From the NCBI GenBank assembly GCA_907165275.2, contig OU015650.1, forward strand, positions 8,586,001-8,650,000: 64,000 nucleotides of DNA, in the 5' to 3' direction. The translations under genes were made by a program, and so were the position numbers. This DNA comes from Zygaena filipendulae (Eukaryota > Arthropoda > Insecta > Lepidoptera > Zygaenidae). The notes below the pieces were generated by a model. The model searched no databases. It was not told where the DNA came from and saw only the letters and a list, made by a program, of their open reading frames with translations. Below are positions 1-10,114 of this stretch, in pieces. The stretch's first letter is position 1, and each line of letters begins with the position of its first letter.

Positions 1-77
1 TAGAGTTCCTGAGGGAGTAGTGATATTCACGCGGGTAAAACTGACGGATACAGCTAGTAGAAAAAACCGATAATAAC

Positions 78-1906
78 CTGGTCCAGGGGGCGCTGGCATG
101 ACGAACCCTGGCGGCGGCATCGGGCCGCTGTCTTTCTCGTGGATGATACGCCCGCCGCGTTTCGATGTTTTCTCAACTTGCAACGCCACTGACATTCCCT
201 GCTCCTTCTTACCCAAACCTTGACCCTCCTGATTTTATTTTAAACCGTCAAAAGTAGATCATTATTAACAAATTAAACATGATTAAAGAGACAAAATTCC
301 ACCATTTTAAATTTCGAAACAGTTTTGTTATGCATTATTTTTAGTATCTTAATTACTTTGAAACCATATTTGGCCATGATTTTGGCAGCGATGGAACTGG
401 TGCCGTAACCGCCTATAGAGAAGCCGGCGGCCGCCGGGGCGGCAGCGGGTGCGGCCGGCGGTGGCGACGGAGTCTCCGCGGTAAGCGAAGGCGGCGGCGC
501 GATGGCGACACCAGCGCTGCGCTTCGATATCTCCTCTGCTTCTTCCTCTTCAGGTTGCTAATAAATAATAATTATACATTAAGTAGGTACTACTTTTCCC
601 CTCGGTTTCAGCCGCGTCAATTTCGGAGTACCTATGTGAAAGTGTAACAAAAAACAAACTAAATCGCATTCACATTCATAACCTTATTACATAGTTCTAT
701 TTTCAAACCAACCAGGTCAATGACTTAGGTACCTACATTCGGTCTACTGTTTATATGGTTTGTATATTGCAACCATAATCACAATAATCTTTTAATAGTT
801 TACACCCAAAATCCAGTCAATTTAACAATTAAGTTATATCCATATTATGCAATATTTAGATTTAGAAGATTTTCATAAATAGTAACAGTTAAACTTTAAA
901 ATAGAATTGTTCTGTTCCGAACTGAACAAAACTTTGCATACCATAGGTATTAGGGTTTTCTCAGGGACCACCTCCTCCTCTTCACCAAAACGACTTTTAC
1001 GCTTCCTGTCAGTTCTTTCAGGTCGTTCACTACCATCTAGTTGTAATCTTTTGGCTTGTAATTCTAAAAACAAATTATACATGCAAGATTCATGAAATTA
1101 ATAACAAGAAAATGCTTGGATATCTTTACACAACACCACTTGGTTCCAAACTAAGAAATGTACTGTGGATGTCAAACAACAGACTTAATATATCCAAAAA
1201 TCTGAAGCCTTTACCTTTGGCAACTTTTTCATAATCATTTGGCCACATAGGATCATATTCATTGGCCACATTCCAATCAAAATCTCTTACATTCAATGAT
1301 GCTGTTAGTGTTTTAGTTTGCCCACTTGGTATACTTAATAACTCTTCATCATCTTGCGGTTTGCTTTTTAAATCTATTACAGGAGTTAATACCTGTAAAG
1401 TACACAAATTTAGTTATTCTTTTATTTTTGGAGGACACAGGTTCAGCATTAATTTCCACAATAATGTGTACACATATTTTATAATAACATATAGGTAATT
1501 TGGAAATTTCCAAAGTTTTATTGAGGGCTTAAGCTTAAGGCTATTGTATAAACAGTCTTCACCCAAAAATTTTCAAGTCTTGAATTAACCTTGTCATACA
1601 TGTTAGGGGAGCTTATATTCTGACTCAATGTACAGGATGTTTTTATTTTTGTATAATAACTATTTTATTTTCAAAAGAATTTTCTAAATTTAAAGGTAAA
1701 GACTGAGCCAATAAATACATAATGTCAGAAAAACTTGAACGAATGCACACCTGGGCTGTGCGCCGTAATGCTTCTCTTTTCGGCTGGGTAACAGCAGCTT
1801 TTTTAAGCTGTAGCTGTGACTGTAAAAGCTTTATGCCTGAAGACCAAGCAGCTACTTTCTCTGTTGTGCGCGCTTTGATTGTGTCAAGATCATCATATAA
1901 AGACAT
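78..1906 (-). CDS. SPF45: SPF45/RBM17-like splicing factor, N-terminal part (5 exons)
   Basis: Exons on the minus strand, in coding order: 1906-1751, 1392-1215, 1063-942, 557-357 and 228-78. All phases join. The protein starts MSLYDDLDTIKARTTEKVAA and continues with WSSGIKLLQSQLQLKKAA, VLTPVIDLK and NEYDPMWPNDYEKV, the hallmark N-terminal blocks of SPF45 (RBM17). Residues about 199-240 (KIMAKYGFKEGQGLGKKEQG) are the G-patch, followed by a proline-rich stretch. About 269 residues are visible. The family is about 400 aa, so the C-terminal UHM/RRM domain should lie beyond the left edge. Known role: a nuclear spliceosome-associated factor in 3' splice-site choice, in flies for Sex-lethal-regulated splicing. 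The start is chosen because MSLYDDL is the conserved family N-terminus. The exon 3 junction (AAA G + AATTACAAG) is short compared with vertebrates, so a micro-exon cannot be excluded. Confidence 0.9.
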
Positions 1907-2395
1907 TTTGTAAACCTAAAAGACAGCATAAATTAATAAAGCACTGTAAACAGTACTCACAATCAGTAACGTTACAAAACTATAGAGTAAAAACTTCAAG
2001 TTATTAGTTAATAATATAACCTATATATAATTTGAAATAGTTTATTTGATACCAAAACACAATTAGTGCACAGTTCTGCTAATTAGTGATTATTTCCTGC
2101 CAGTGAACATAAATTAACAAAAAAACGCAATACCGAATATTAGAAATGAAAACCTATTTTTTTACAAGACCAATTACCACTTGGGTCTGGTAAAAAAGGG
2201 AAAAAAGGGACTCTAAGGTGTACCTACATGGATATGCATCCAAATTTTTAAGATAAGTTTTAAAATAAAAGAGTAAAGACACCAGTTTTTAGCATTTTAA
2301 AGTTGGTATGATTTATATCCACTTATTTTTATTTACTTACCTACCTACCTAGAATTTACGTAGAGTTCAACACGTAGTGATTACCTTCTCTCTGA
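1907..2395. other. SPF45 upstream region, no gene seen
   Basis: AT-rich DNA upstream of the SPF45 start codon. It presumably holds the 5' UTR and promoter, but no core promoter element can be called with confidence. Confidence 0.4.
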
Positions 2396-2695
2396 GTTCA
2401 ACCACAAATCTTCTTTTTCTTCTTCTTCTTTAATAATTGCGTCTATAATTATAATTTGCCAATGACAATGTTTCTTAATAATAAAAATCTCTTCATCTAC
2501 TAAACGCCAATGACAATGTTAGATGGTTCCCCAAGTTAAAACATGGCTCTCTTGAAAGCCAGTTTCCTGCTCAGGGTCCAAAATCGATGCTGAAAAGTGA
2601 CTGAAATAACGAAGACAACGTGACACGCGTATTTTCGGTACGGCTTTCACTAGCACAAACTATTTAGAGATACTACCGTATTTCACTAGTCAACA
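2396..2695 (-). repeat. Dispersed repeat R1 (CATTGTCATTGGC family), copy 1
   Basis: A roughly 280-bp block beginning with a TTCTTCTTC run and holding two copies of GCCAATGACAATGTTTC-like sequence, then CCCCAAGTTAAAACATGGCT and GTGACACGCG. The same order of motifs recurs at 35625-35880 (same orientation) and 33240-33495 (opposite), with a shorter copy at 25405-25530. The class is unknown. No clear TIR or tail was found. Confidence 0.7.
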
Positions 2696-3508
2696 ACCAA
2701 AACCACAAATCAACTAGACATATTATTATGCATAAATTATTATGTCAGAACCACAGACGAAGAAGTCAGATTAACTAGACGTTTCAGTCTTCACCAGGCC
2801 ACAGATAATATAATACTATACTATGAGCTATACTAGTACAGACTACAGATGCCTCATCTCATACAAAGAAACGTGACCATCCTAAAATGAATAATTCCGG
2901 AAAATATTTTTATTTACTGATCGCAGCAACAGATGGCAGTTTCGTATAGATAAAATCTCAGATAAAATGTAATCGTCAGAGGGCGCCATTTTCTGAAGGT
3001 ACTAGGTTAGTCATATAAATGTATAGGTACGTGAATATAGGCATCGGCGCGGCGCAACAGTACCAACGCGGCCTACTACTGAGTTTTATTTTAGTTTTGT
3101 GCCACAGCGCGCGGCGTTGTACGATGCATAGGTAGTAAGTATGTAGGTATATATAGTATAGAAAGTGTAGGAATACCTCATTTTAAAATTATAACAGTCG
3201 AAATTTGGAACACATAATTATGTAATATACCTAGTACCTACCTAATTTTTCAAAACAATACAAAGTTTTGATACAATATTTCTGTTCTTACCAGCTAAAT
3301 CAATAGGTACCTAAACTATGCCGCTAAATTTTAATGCGTGTTTCCGCCTTTTTTTGAGTCGCGACTCGTGACATCCACCCACTAACTTCAACCACCATCG
3401 TGCATCGGGTGCAGAAGGGATTAAATTTTCTCTTAAACAGGATAAGGTGCAGGGTTCGCTATCGACCAGCAATTTAAAAAAACCAATTCTTTTTTTTAGT
3501 CCAGTCAA
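2696..3508. other. Intergenic, nothing recognised
   Basis: No convincing ORF or repeat. A short CpG-rich patch near 3045-3125 contains GCGCGGCGC-like words that may be a degenerate repeat end. Confidence 0.4.
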
Positions 3509-3716
3509 TCCTTACTATTATAAATGCGAAAGTGAGTTTGTTTGTTTGTTTGTTATGCTTTCACGCCTTAACGGCTCAATCGCTCATCACGAAATTTTGC
3601 ACACACGTTGTCAGGGGTACTTACCCAAAAGGACATAGGGTACTTTTTGTTTCGGAATTCCTGCAGTAACTCCGAAACTACCACGGGTAACCGACCAACA
3701 GCGGGGAACAGCTAGT
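3509..3716 (-). repeat. Lepidopteran CTAGCTGT dispersed repeat, near full-length
   Basis: Reverse-oriented copy. On the plus strand it begins ACTATTATAAATGCGAAAGT, includes the CAAAC-rich stretch, and ends GGGGAACAGCTAGTAA. This is the most abundant repeat in the window; the GTTTGTTTG/CAAACAAAC block and ATAATATTAGTA end recur in most copies. It resembles the non-coding 3' part of a non-LTR retroelement or a SINE, but no RT-coding portion is attached here. Confidence 0.75.
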
Positions 3717-4454
3717 AAAGCAATAACTTTGCCATTTCAGTTGAAACAATAGGACCAACGATTTTTCCGTTGGTCCTATCCTTTCAACTGAAGTGTGAGT
3801 ACTCGAATAAAAAATAAATATCTCAAAAAAATTGTGAATGCTCAGAAAAGCAGATCTTTTGCCAATAGCTCTTAAATTGTTCAAAATATTGAAAAACATT
3901 TCTAATAAAAATTATAGAAAATAAAACTTTCTGCAAAAGAACTCTCTTTTTATTTTTGCATAGGTGCGTTAGTTTCTGCAAAAAACGCGCTAAAGTGCAA
4001 TATTTATATAAAAATATCCAATATTTCCTAAATGGTTACAAATATCAAAAAACGTTTCAAATAAAAATTATAGACAGTAAAATTTCCTACAAAAAAGCTA
4101 TTTTAACATTTTTTCATAAGTGTGATAGTTTTCGCAAAAAATACGCCAAAGAGTAAAATTTTATAAAAATGTCTAATATCTCTCTTAAATGGCTCGAAAC
4201 ATCGAAAAACACACGCAAAAATATTCAGAAAGCATTTTTTGTAGAAAATTTCATTGTGAATAATTTTTATTTGATATTTTTTTTTTTGAACCATTTGAGA
4301 GGAGGAGGAAAAAAGTGCTTCTTTTGATTTTTCACCATTTTTTTTTTTAAACTTTCATAGGAAAGGGATACCTGACTTTTTAGGATATTATATCTGACAC
4401 AAATTTTTCCGTTGGTCCTATCCTTTCAACTCAAAATGACAAAGTTTTAGCTTT
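3717..4454. mobile_element. TIR element with internal tandem repeats
   Basis: The left end (AAAGCAATAACTTTGCCATTT, then AGTTGAAA and ATAGGACCAACG) matches the reverse complement of the right end (AAAGCTAAAACTTTGTCATTT, AGTTGAAA, ATAGGACCAACG) over about 45 bp. This makes a 738-bp non-autonomous element directly abutting the preceding repeat. The interior carries about two copies of a roughly 158-bp unit. A hairpin AGGACCAACG/CGTTGGTCCT lies at about 3750-3778. Confidence 0.65.
3869..4200. repeat. Tandem repeat, period about 158 bp
   Basis: A unit beginning CTTAAATTGTTCAAAATATTG recurs diverged at about 4028 (CTAAATGGTTACAAATATC) and begins again at about 4187 (CTTAAATGGCTCGAAACATCG). Conserved sub-blocks are AATAAAAATTATAGA, TTTCTGCAAAAAACGCGC/TTTTCGCAAAAAATACGCC and TATAAAAAT. 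Confidence 0.65.
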
Positions 4455-4867
4455 GTTGACTGGACTACTTCGGAGTTCTATTATTTTGTAATAATAGCAA
4501 TTTTATTATTATATATCGTAAAATACGTTTGTTTTTAACGTTTTGATCTTTCTTTCTCATTCTCACCCTAAACAATATAATACTATTCCCTAATTTTTTA
4601 TCAACACGAAAATTAATGACGGCACCATCTTCGATTCCCCTAAAAACTCCACTTGAGTTATCTGTGCACTTAGTAGTACTATAGTATTACGTTATCTGTA
4701 TCGCTTCATGTCTGTGGCGCAATGAAAGTACAATTTGTGAGTATATTGATAGATGGCGCCATTACTCGATGGGCGATTGTTGAAAAAAAAAACAATCGAC
4801 TGAATCGATGATTCAGCTACTGAGCATTCGATTGTCGATTTAGTAATTCCCCACCATTATTATTCGA

Positions 4868-5092
4868 ATAACAATCGACGAACTACTAACTACTGACTGC
4901 TAATTTGTAAGTACTAACTGCGATGCGTGCGTGTCGTGTTGCGTCGATTTTTCGAACTACTTATTTAGTCGTATAGTAATAACAATCGACGAACTACTAA
5001 CTACTGAAGTACTGACTAGTGATTACTAAGTTGTAAGTACTAACTGCGGAGCGGTGTGGGCGGTGTTGCGTCGATTGTACCACTGCGCCATC
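4868..5092. repeat. Two tandem copies of a 111-bp unit
   Basis: ATAACAATCGACGAACTACT occurs at about 4868 and again at 4979. Each copy is followed by ACTAACTACTGA, TAAGTACTAACTGCG and GTGTTGCGTCGAT, so the period is about 111 bp. Confidence 0.75.
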
Positions 5093-5527
5093 TTTTGTAA
5101 CTAAATATTAGTATTTAGTAGTTTCTACTTTGTATTTAGTAGTATAGGTGCGCGTAGTAGTATAGGTGCGCGCCAATTAGTAGATACCTAGTTAAAAGTT
5201 TATTGACTAACATCAATATTGCTATCTACTTTTAAGTTTTAATTAGATAACAATTTTGGTTTATTTATAAGAATATTAGTTGAAATTTTAAAATAATTAT
5301 TTCACAGAATCACCAAGCATCAAATATAGATCTAACGCCCTCTTGTGGTGCTGGTGTGAGTTTATATCTAAATGCACGAAGCTAGCTAGATAGGCACCTA
5401 CTTGAATAGTTTAAACTTCAGAGTACTGTCTAGATACTATAGGTGGAGTTAGAGTTGTACTGGCAGCATTATGTCGCTATAAAACTCTTAGGTACCTAAA
5501 AAGTAATGTTGAATACTAACTACTATA

Positions 5528-6355
5528 GACCAAGATCCCAGAGCAATCAGACATAACTTATTTTCACACGGATGAAACCTGAAGTTTTCAGTAGCGTCTC
5601 GTGTGCCTTGAATACCTACGCGCTTTGTGGAACTTGCCGAGTGACACCTGGGCAGGTACCAGGTGAGAAAGGTAACTAAAAATAAGAATTAGGTATTTAA
5701 CTTAAATTCACATGGCTGATTTTTATATATGTCATGTAGAATATTATTTTAAAGTAATATCATAAGTGCCAGACACTTTTGATGGACCAGAGCTTTTGAC
5801 AGACGCTTTTAAGTTACCCAAAAAATAAATGAACTTTACTTATTTTTACATGTCTGCTTTTTTAATATGTTATTGAAGTATTTATTTAAAAGTTATATTC
5901 AATCAGTCAGACAAATTAGAGTGACCAAACATCCCCTAAGACAAAAATTATTCAGCCAGAAGTATGAGGGCGAGAGCACTATGCATGCGCTTCAGAGTGA
6001 GTGAGACGTCCATAATAACTCGGTTCTCCTTCTTAAACTCACTATCTGTTTCAATCTACTGTGTATGAGCTGTTTGCGTGTAATATAACTTATAGTATAC
6101 AGTATAGTTCGAGCCTGCGAGAGCACATGTTTTTGTTGTTTACATCAGGTTATTTGTGAGTGTTTTATTAAGTTGTTTGTAATAGTGATAATCATGGAAG
6201 AAGAGAAATTAAAATGTACATTTTGTAAAAAATCTCATGATAAACTTATATTATTCTCCGAAGAAATATTGAAAAAGTGCAAAAACATTTTAAAACAGCG
6301 AATAATCCATAACCTCAAATTCAAAGATGTTGTTTTACCGGATGACTTGTATGAC
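5528..6355 (+). repeat. Left arm of a 1.95-kb palindrome
   Basis: Runs from GACCAAGATCCCAGAGC to CCGGATGACTTGTATGAC. Its reverse complement reappears at 6653-7476. Line-by-line comparison shows almost complete identity: one 4-bp difference (an extra AGGT near 5693) and very few substitutions (for example GATGTTG versus GATGTAG). The arm holds the start region of the ORF at 6194. Confidence 0.93.
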
Positions 6356-6673
6356 AGTGGTTACCATCGAGAATGTTATAAAAATTTTACTGCTCTGCCA
6401 AAAAAATATTTTTCCGCCATACCAGAAAAACCAAAAAATGCTGAAAAAAAATCATCGAGTATTGTTAAAAATTCATCAGTTGCATCGGCATCAAGCCAAC
6501 CTTGTAATCTTAGTATTAACGATGATCTATGTACAGCGTCTACCTCAAGTCAACAAAATAATTCAACAGTTCCAGATTTAGATGTAGTGTCAAACTCAAA
6601 TCCAGCTAATTCAATGCCTGAACCAAGTGTTGAGCCAAATGTGAAGTCAAGAGTCATACAAGTCATCCGGTAA
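6194..6673 (+). CDS. Short Cys/His-motif protein, spans palindrome loop
   Basis: The ORF opens at ATG 6194 (MEEEKLKCTFCKK) and encodes 159 residues. Visible features are CTFC near residues 8-11 and GYHRECYKNFTAL near residues 54-66, together a plausible Cys2-His-Cys metal-binding module. A Ser/Asn/Pro-rich tail follows. I recall this CxxC...GYHxxCYxxFT arrangement from uncharacterised, often repeated insect proteins, but no function can be assigned. The ORF crosses the loop and ends about 21 nt inside the right arm, so its C-terminus is probably created by the inverted duplication and the original protein is likely longer. ATCCG followed by GTAAAA near the end could be a splice donor. The upstream TTG is not used, because ATG 6194 fits better. 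Confidence 0.5.
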   Translation: MEEEKLKCTFCKKSHDKLILFSEEILKKCKNILKQRIIHNLKFKDVVLPDDLYDSGYHRECYKNFTALPKKYFSAIPEKPKNAEKKSSSIVKNSSVASASSQPCNLSINDDLCTASTSSQQNNSTVPDLDVVSNSNPANSMPEPSVEPNVKSRVIQVIR

Positions 6674-7476
6674 AACTACATCTTTGAATTTGAGGTTATG
6701 GATTATTCGCTGTTTTAAAATGTTTTTGCACTTTTTCAATATTTCTTCGGAGAATAATATAAGTTTATCATGAGATTTTTTACAAAATGTACATTTTAAT
6801 TTCTCTTCTTCCATGATTATCACTATTACAAACAACTTAATAAAACACTCACAAATAACCTGATGTAAACAACAAAAACATGTGCTCTCGCAGGCTCGAA
6901 CTATACTGTATACTATAAGTTATATTACACGCAAACAGCTCATACACAGTAGATTGAAACAGATAGTGAGTTTAAGAAGGAGAACCGAGTTATTATGGAC
7001 GTCTCACTCACTCTGAAGCGCATGCATAGTGCTCTCGCCCTCATACTTCTGGCTGAATAATTTTTGTCTTAGGGGATGTTTGGTCACTCTAATTTGTCTG
7101 ACTGATTGAATATAACTTTTAAATAAATACTTCAATAACATATTAAAAAAGCAGACATGTAAAAATAAGTAAAGTTCATTTATTTTTTGGGTAACTTAAA
7201 AGCGTCTGTCAAAAGCTCTGGTCCATCAAAAGTGTCTGGCACTTATGATATTACTTTAAAATAATATTCTACATGACATATATAAAAATCAGCCATGTGA
7301 ATTTAAGTTAAATAATTCTTATTTTTAGTTACCTTTCTCACCTGGTACCTGCCCAGGTGTCACTCGGCAAGTTCCACAAAGCGCGTAGGTATTCAAGGCA
7401 CACGAGACGCTACTGAAAACTTCAGGTTTCATCCGTGTGAAAATAAGTTATGTCTGATTGCTCTGGGATCTTGGTC
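6653..7476 (-). repeat. Right arm of the 1.95-kb palindrome
   Basis: Inverted copy of 5528-6355. On the minus strand it re-creates the ATG and first 54 or so residues of the MEEEKLKC ORF (from 6814 downwards), then runs into the loop. ACTAT lies close to both outer boundaries (before 5528 and after 7476), a possible but weak target duplication. Confidence 0.93.
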
Positions 7477-8139
7477 CACTATTTATGTATTGCATAATGA
7501 GCCCTATACTTAACTAGAGTTGGAGATTCATAGTTAAAACAATTGATTTAACTTTTTTTCTTATAATAATGTTATTTGAAACGAGGTTTATTGTTAAAAG
7601 TTACAAAAGAAATCGTATAAAAATTCTAGACATGAAAAGCATAATAATAATGGTCGGACCTTAACCTTACGACTTTTTAACACAAACACTGAAATATTTA
7701 GTGTTTTAATGTTAAAACGTAGTTTTTAAAAAGTAATTAAAAAGTGCTTTTAAACAAACTACTTTTTAACACAAATACAAAATATTTTCGTATATACTTT
7801 GAATAATTACAACTTTGTTACTTATTTTATATTTTACTCTCAAAGAAACTCCTACCGTCGACGAACCAATAAACGAATAGTCATTAGATTTATACAACTT
7901 AATTTAGACCACTGAATAATCAGTGCCAACTACCAATCGATAAAGAAGTAATAACTGCAGTCGCAAGTAGTGGCGCACGAATTTATAAACTGTAGTAACT
8001 ATTGACAGTAACTATATCAGCGCACGCCAACTACATTTATGTAACTACTTATTTTAGTAGTCCGAAGACGTACGACTACGAATCGATACTCTTACGAACT
8101 ACTTAACTACTAAATACTATTTTTTTACTGACTACTTTT
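7477..8139. other. No gene seen between palindrome and repeat zone
   Basis: AT-rich. Words such as TAAAAAGTAATTAAAAAGTGC and CTTTTTAACACAAA recur in short range. From about 8010 onward the ACTACTTA/TACGAACTACTTAACTACT vocabulary of the framing element begins. Confidence 0.4.
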
Positions 8140-8246
8140 TTTTACTAACTAGTAATTAGTAACTACTGAATTAGTAGTTACTAACTACTGAATTAGTAGT
8201 TACTAACTAGTAGTTAGTAACTACTGAATCAGTAGTTGAAGTAGAT
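8140..8246. repeat. Interleaved palindromic TAGTAGTTACTAACTACT repeats
   Basis: Several head-to-head and direct copies of AGTAGTTACTAACTACTGA follow one another and could fold into multiple alternative hairpins. They lie in the right shoulder of the CGATGGGCGATT-framed region. Confidence 0.7.
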
Positions 8247-8593
8247 ACTGAACAATCGACTAATATAGATTATTATCGACTTTTATCGACTAAACCGAAC
8301 AATCGACTAGTTCGATAAATTTTAGTAATAATCGCCCATCGCTTGAGAGGCTACTTAACCACGTGTTGAAATAGTACTTATTATTGTCACCAGAGAAACA
8401 AAATTAGTTTTATATTTGTTTGTTATATAACAGATTACTCTATTTTTTTATGCTTATGGAACATTTAAAATTATTTAAAGCATTGTTTACTTAGTAATTT
8501 CGCGTTATCTTTGTTTTACACAATCGTGAAATGCAAATCGATACCTCTAACGGCATCTATCGATAATCACTCAGAACTATTTTTCTTTTCTTA

Positions 8594-9526
8594 TACGGGA
8601 TTTACACTCACGTACGTGTGACAGGCGAGGCGCGAGGCGAGCGACGAAGTGCGAATGTGAACAGTCGCTCGGGGCTCGCCGCGCGGATCGCCTCGTCACT
8701 CGCGCCGCTCGCGCTCGCGTCCCCTGGAGCGGCTTTTTTGTCACGAGTCAAGGGACCTCGCGTCAGACGAAAGGTGCGAGAGGCGCGGGGCGAGGGACGA
8801 AGCGCGAGTGTGAACAGACGCTCGGGTATCACGCACATACAGCCACACGACAGTTCAAATTTCAAAAAACTTTTGTTAGCTATACATATATAGATGGCGC
8901 AATATTAATATAATTAGTATTAGCCAAGTTTGGTAAAAAAATCCTACAGAGCAGATAGCAGATATGTACTATCTGCTCTGACATAGGCATCTATAGCTAT
9001 TATTTTTTATTAGATATTTTTATGTGCTGTGTAATATAACGAACACCCTTAATTCTGATGTATAAGCTGTATTATTGTAAAGTTTCATTAAAATCCATTC
9101 AGTAGCTTTTGCGTGGAAGCGTAACAAACATCCATACAATCCATACATTCAAACTTTACTTTACTTTATATAAAAATTTTTAGAATAATAAGTAAGGATT
9201 TCTTTTATTAAATTAAAATTAATCGAGTAGTAGTAAAAGCTCAGTAAGCAAAGACTTGTTGCCGCTAACACTTCGACATCCTCCCTTGTTCCTAGCGCAA
9301 AGACAACTAAACGCAGGCCGCAGCTCTTTTCCATCGATCGCGCGGTCGCACGAGCCACGACGCGAGGCAGCGTTTACCCTCGCACCTCGTACCTAGCCAC
9401 GAAACGAAGCATATTAAGACGAGGAACGAGGCGCGAGTGTGAACGCCGTTATACAGCGTTTACACTCGACGAAGACCACAAGACGAAGCACGAGGCGAGG
9501 TACGAGGCGCGAGTATAAATCCCGTA
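8594..9526. mobile_element. TIR element with TTA duplication, GC-rich ends
   Basis: The left end TACGGGATTTACACTC faces the right end GAGTATAAATCCCGTA, each flanked by TTA (8591-8593 and 9527-9529). This implies a 933-bp element with a 3-bp duplication, as in PIF/Harbinger elements. The interior near each end is rich in GAGGCGCGAG/GCGAGTGTGAAC words, which give long spurious ORFs. A truncated CTAGCTGT-type repeat (about 9041-9165) is nested inside. Confidence 0.65.
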
Positions 9527-9573
9527 TTAGAGATGAGACCCCATGACTCATAAGTCTAGTTAATTAGACTTAA

Positions 9574-9804
9574 GCGCTTATTACATTTCCCAATTTCAAG
9601 GCACCCCTAAATTGGTCGCTAAATTGGTTTCAATTTAGGGTCGGTGAGTGAGAGAGAGAGCGAGTGATCATACTACATTAAAATGTAACCTAGAGTAGTC
9701 GATTTAGGGTATAATTTAGTGTAGTGTTCAATTTAGGGCTCTAAATTGTATCCGATTTAGATCCCTAAATTGGTGCTCTGAAATTGCAAAGTGTAATAAG
9801 CGCA
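9574..9804. mobile_element. 231-bp MITE (GCGCTTATTACA family), copy 1
   Basis: The left end GCGCTTATTACATTTCCCAA faces the right end TTGCAAAGTGTAATAAGCGCA, each bordered by TTAA. Internal words are CTAAATTGG, GAGAGAGAGCGAGTGATCA and CAATTTAGGG. A second, interrupted copy lies at 17904-18369. Confidence 0.75.
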
Positions 9805-10114
9805 TTAACTTAACTAGACCCAGAGAGAAAGTAATCACAATCACTACCTCTCCGTCTACGTCACATGTCTAGTTAATCTGAGTACGTCACTACCAAGTCT
9901 AGTTAATTTGTGGATGTGAGTTGTGACCGTTGTGACACGAGTCACGACCAAGTACCTATTAATTTCTGTGCGGAGTACTACACGACTTAAAGTCTACTTA
10001 ATTATTAGCAAAGAAAATAATACTTTCTTTTGGTTAATTTGTGGATTATCCTTGGAAGATGTTTAATAATAGGTAATTAATCTCTGTGAATAACTAAACG
10101 ATAAAATTTCAGAA

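Larger units (their letters stand above)
4763..8350. mobile_element. Composite region framed by CGATGGGCGATT inverted repeats
   Basis: CGATGGGCGATTGTT at the left end faces AATAATCGCCCATCG at the right end. Both flanking zones are rich in CAATCGAC, GTCGATT and ACTACTAACTACT words. This suggests a non-autonomous DNA transposon about 3.6 kb long, possibly hAT-like, into which the large palindrome was inserted or duplicated. No convincing target-site duplication was seen, so limits and class are tentative. Confidence 0.4.

Noticed and set aside
8608..8893. Overlapping 85-91-codon ORFs on both strands in GC-rich DNA
   Set aside because: They follow GAGGCGCGAG-type repeats near the end of a TIR element. 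Low-complexity Arg/Ala/Ser readings on both strands with no domain.
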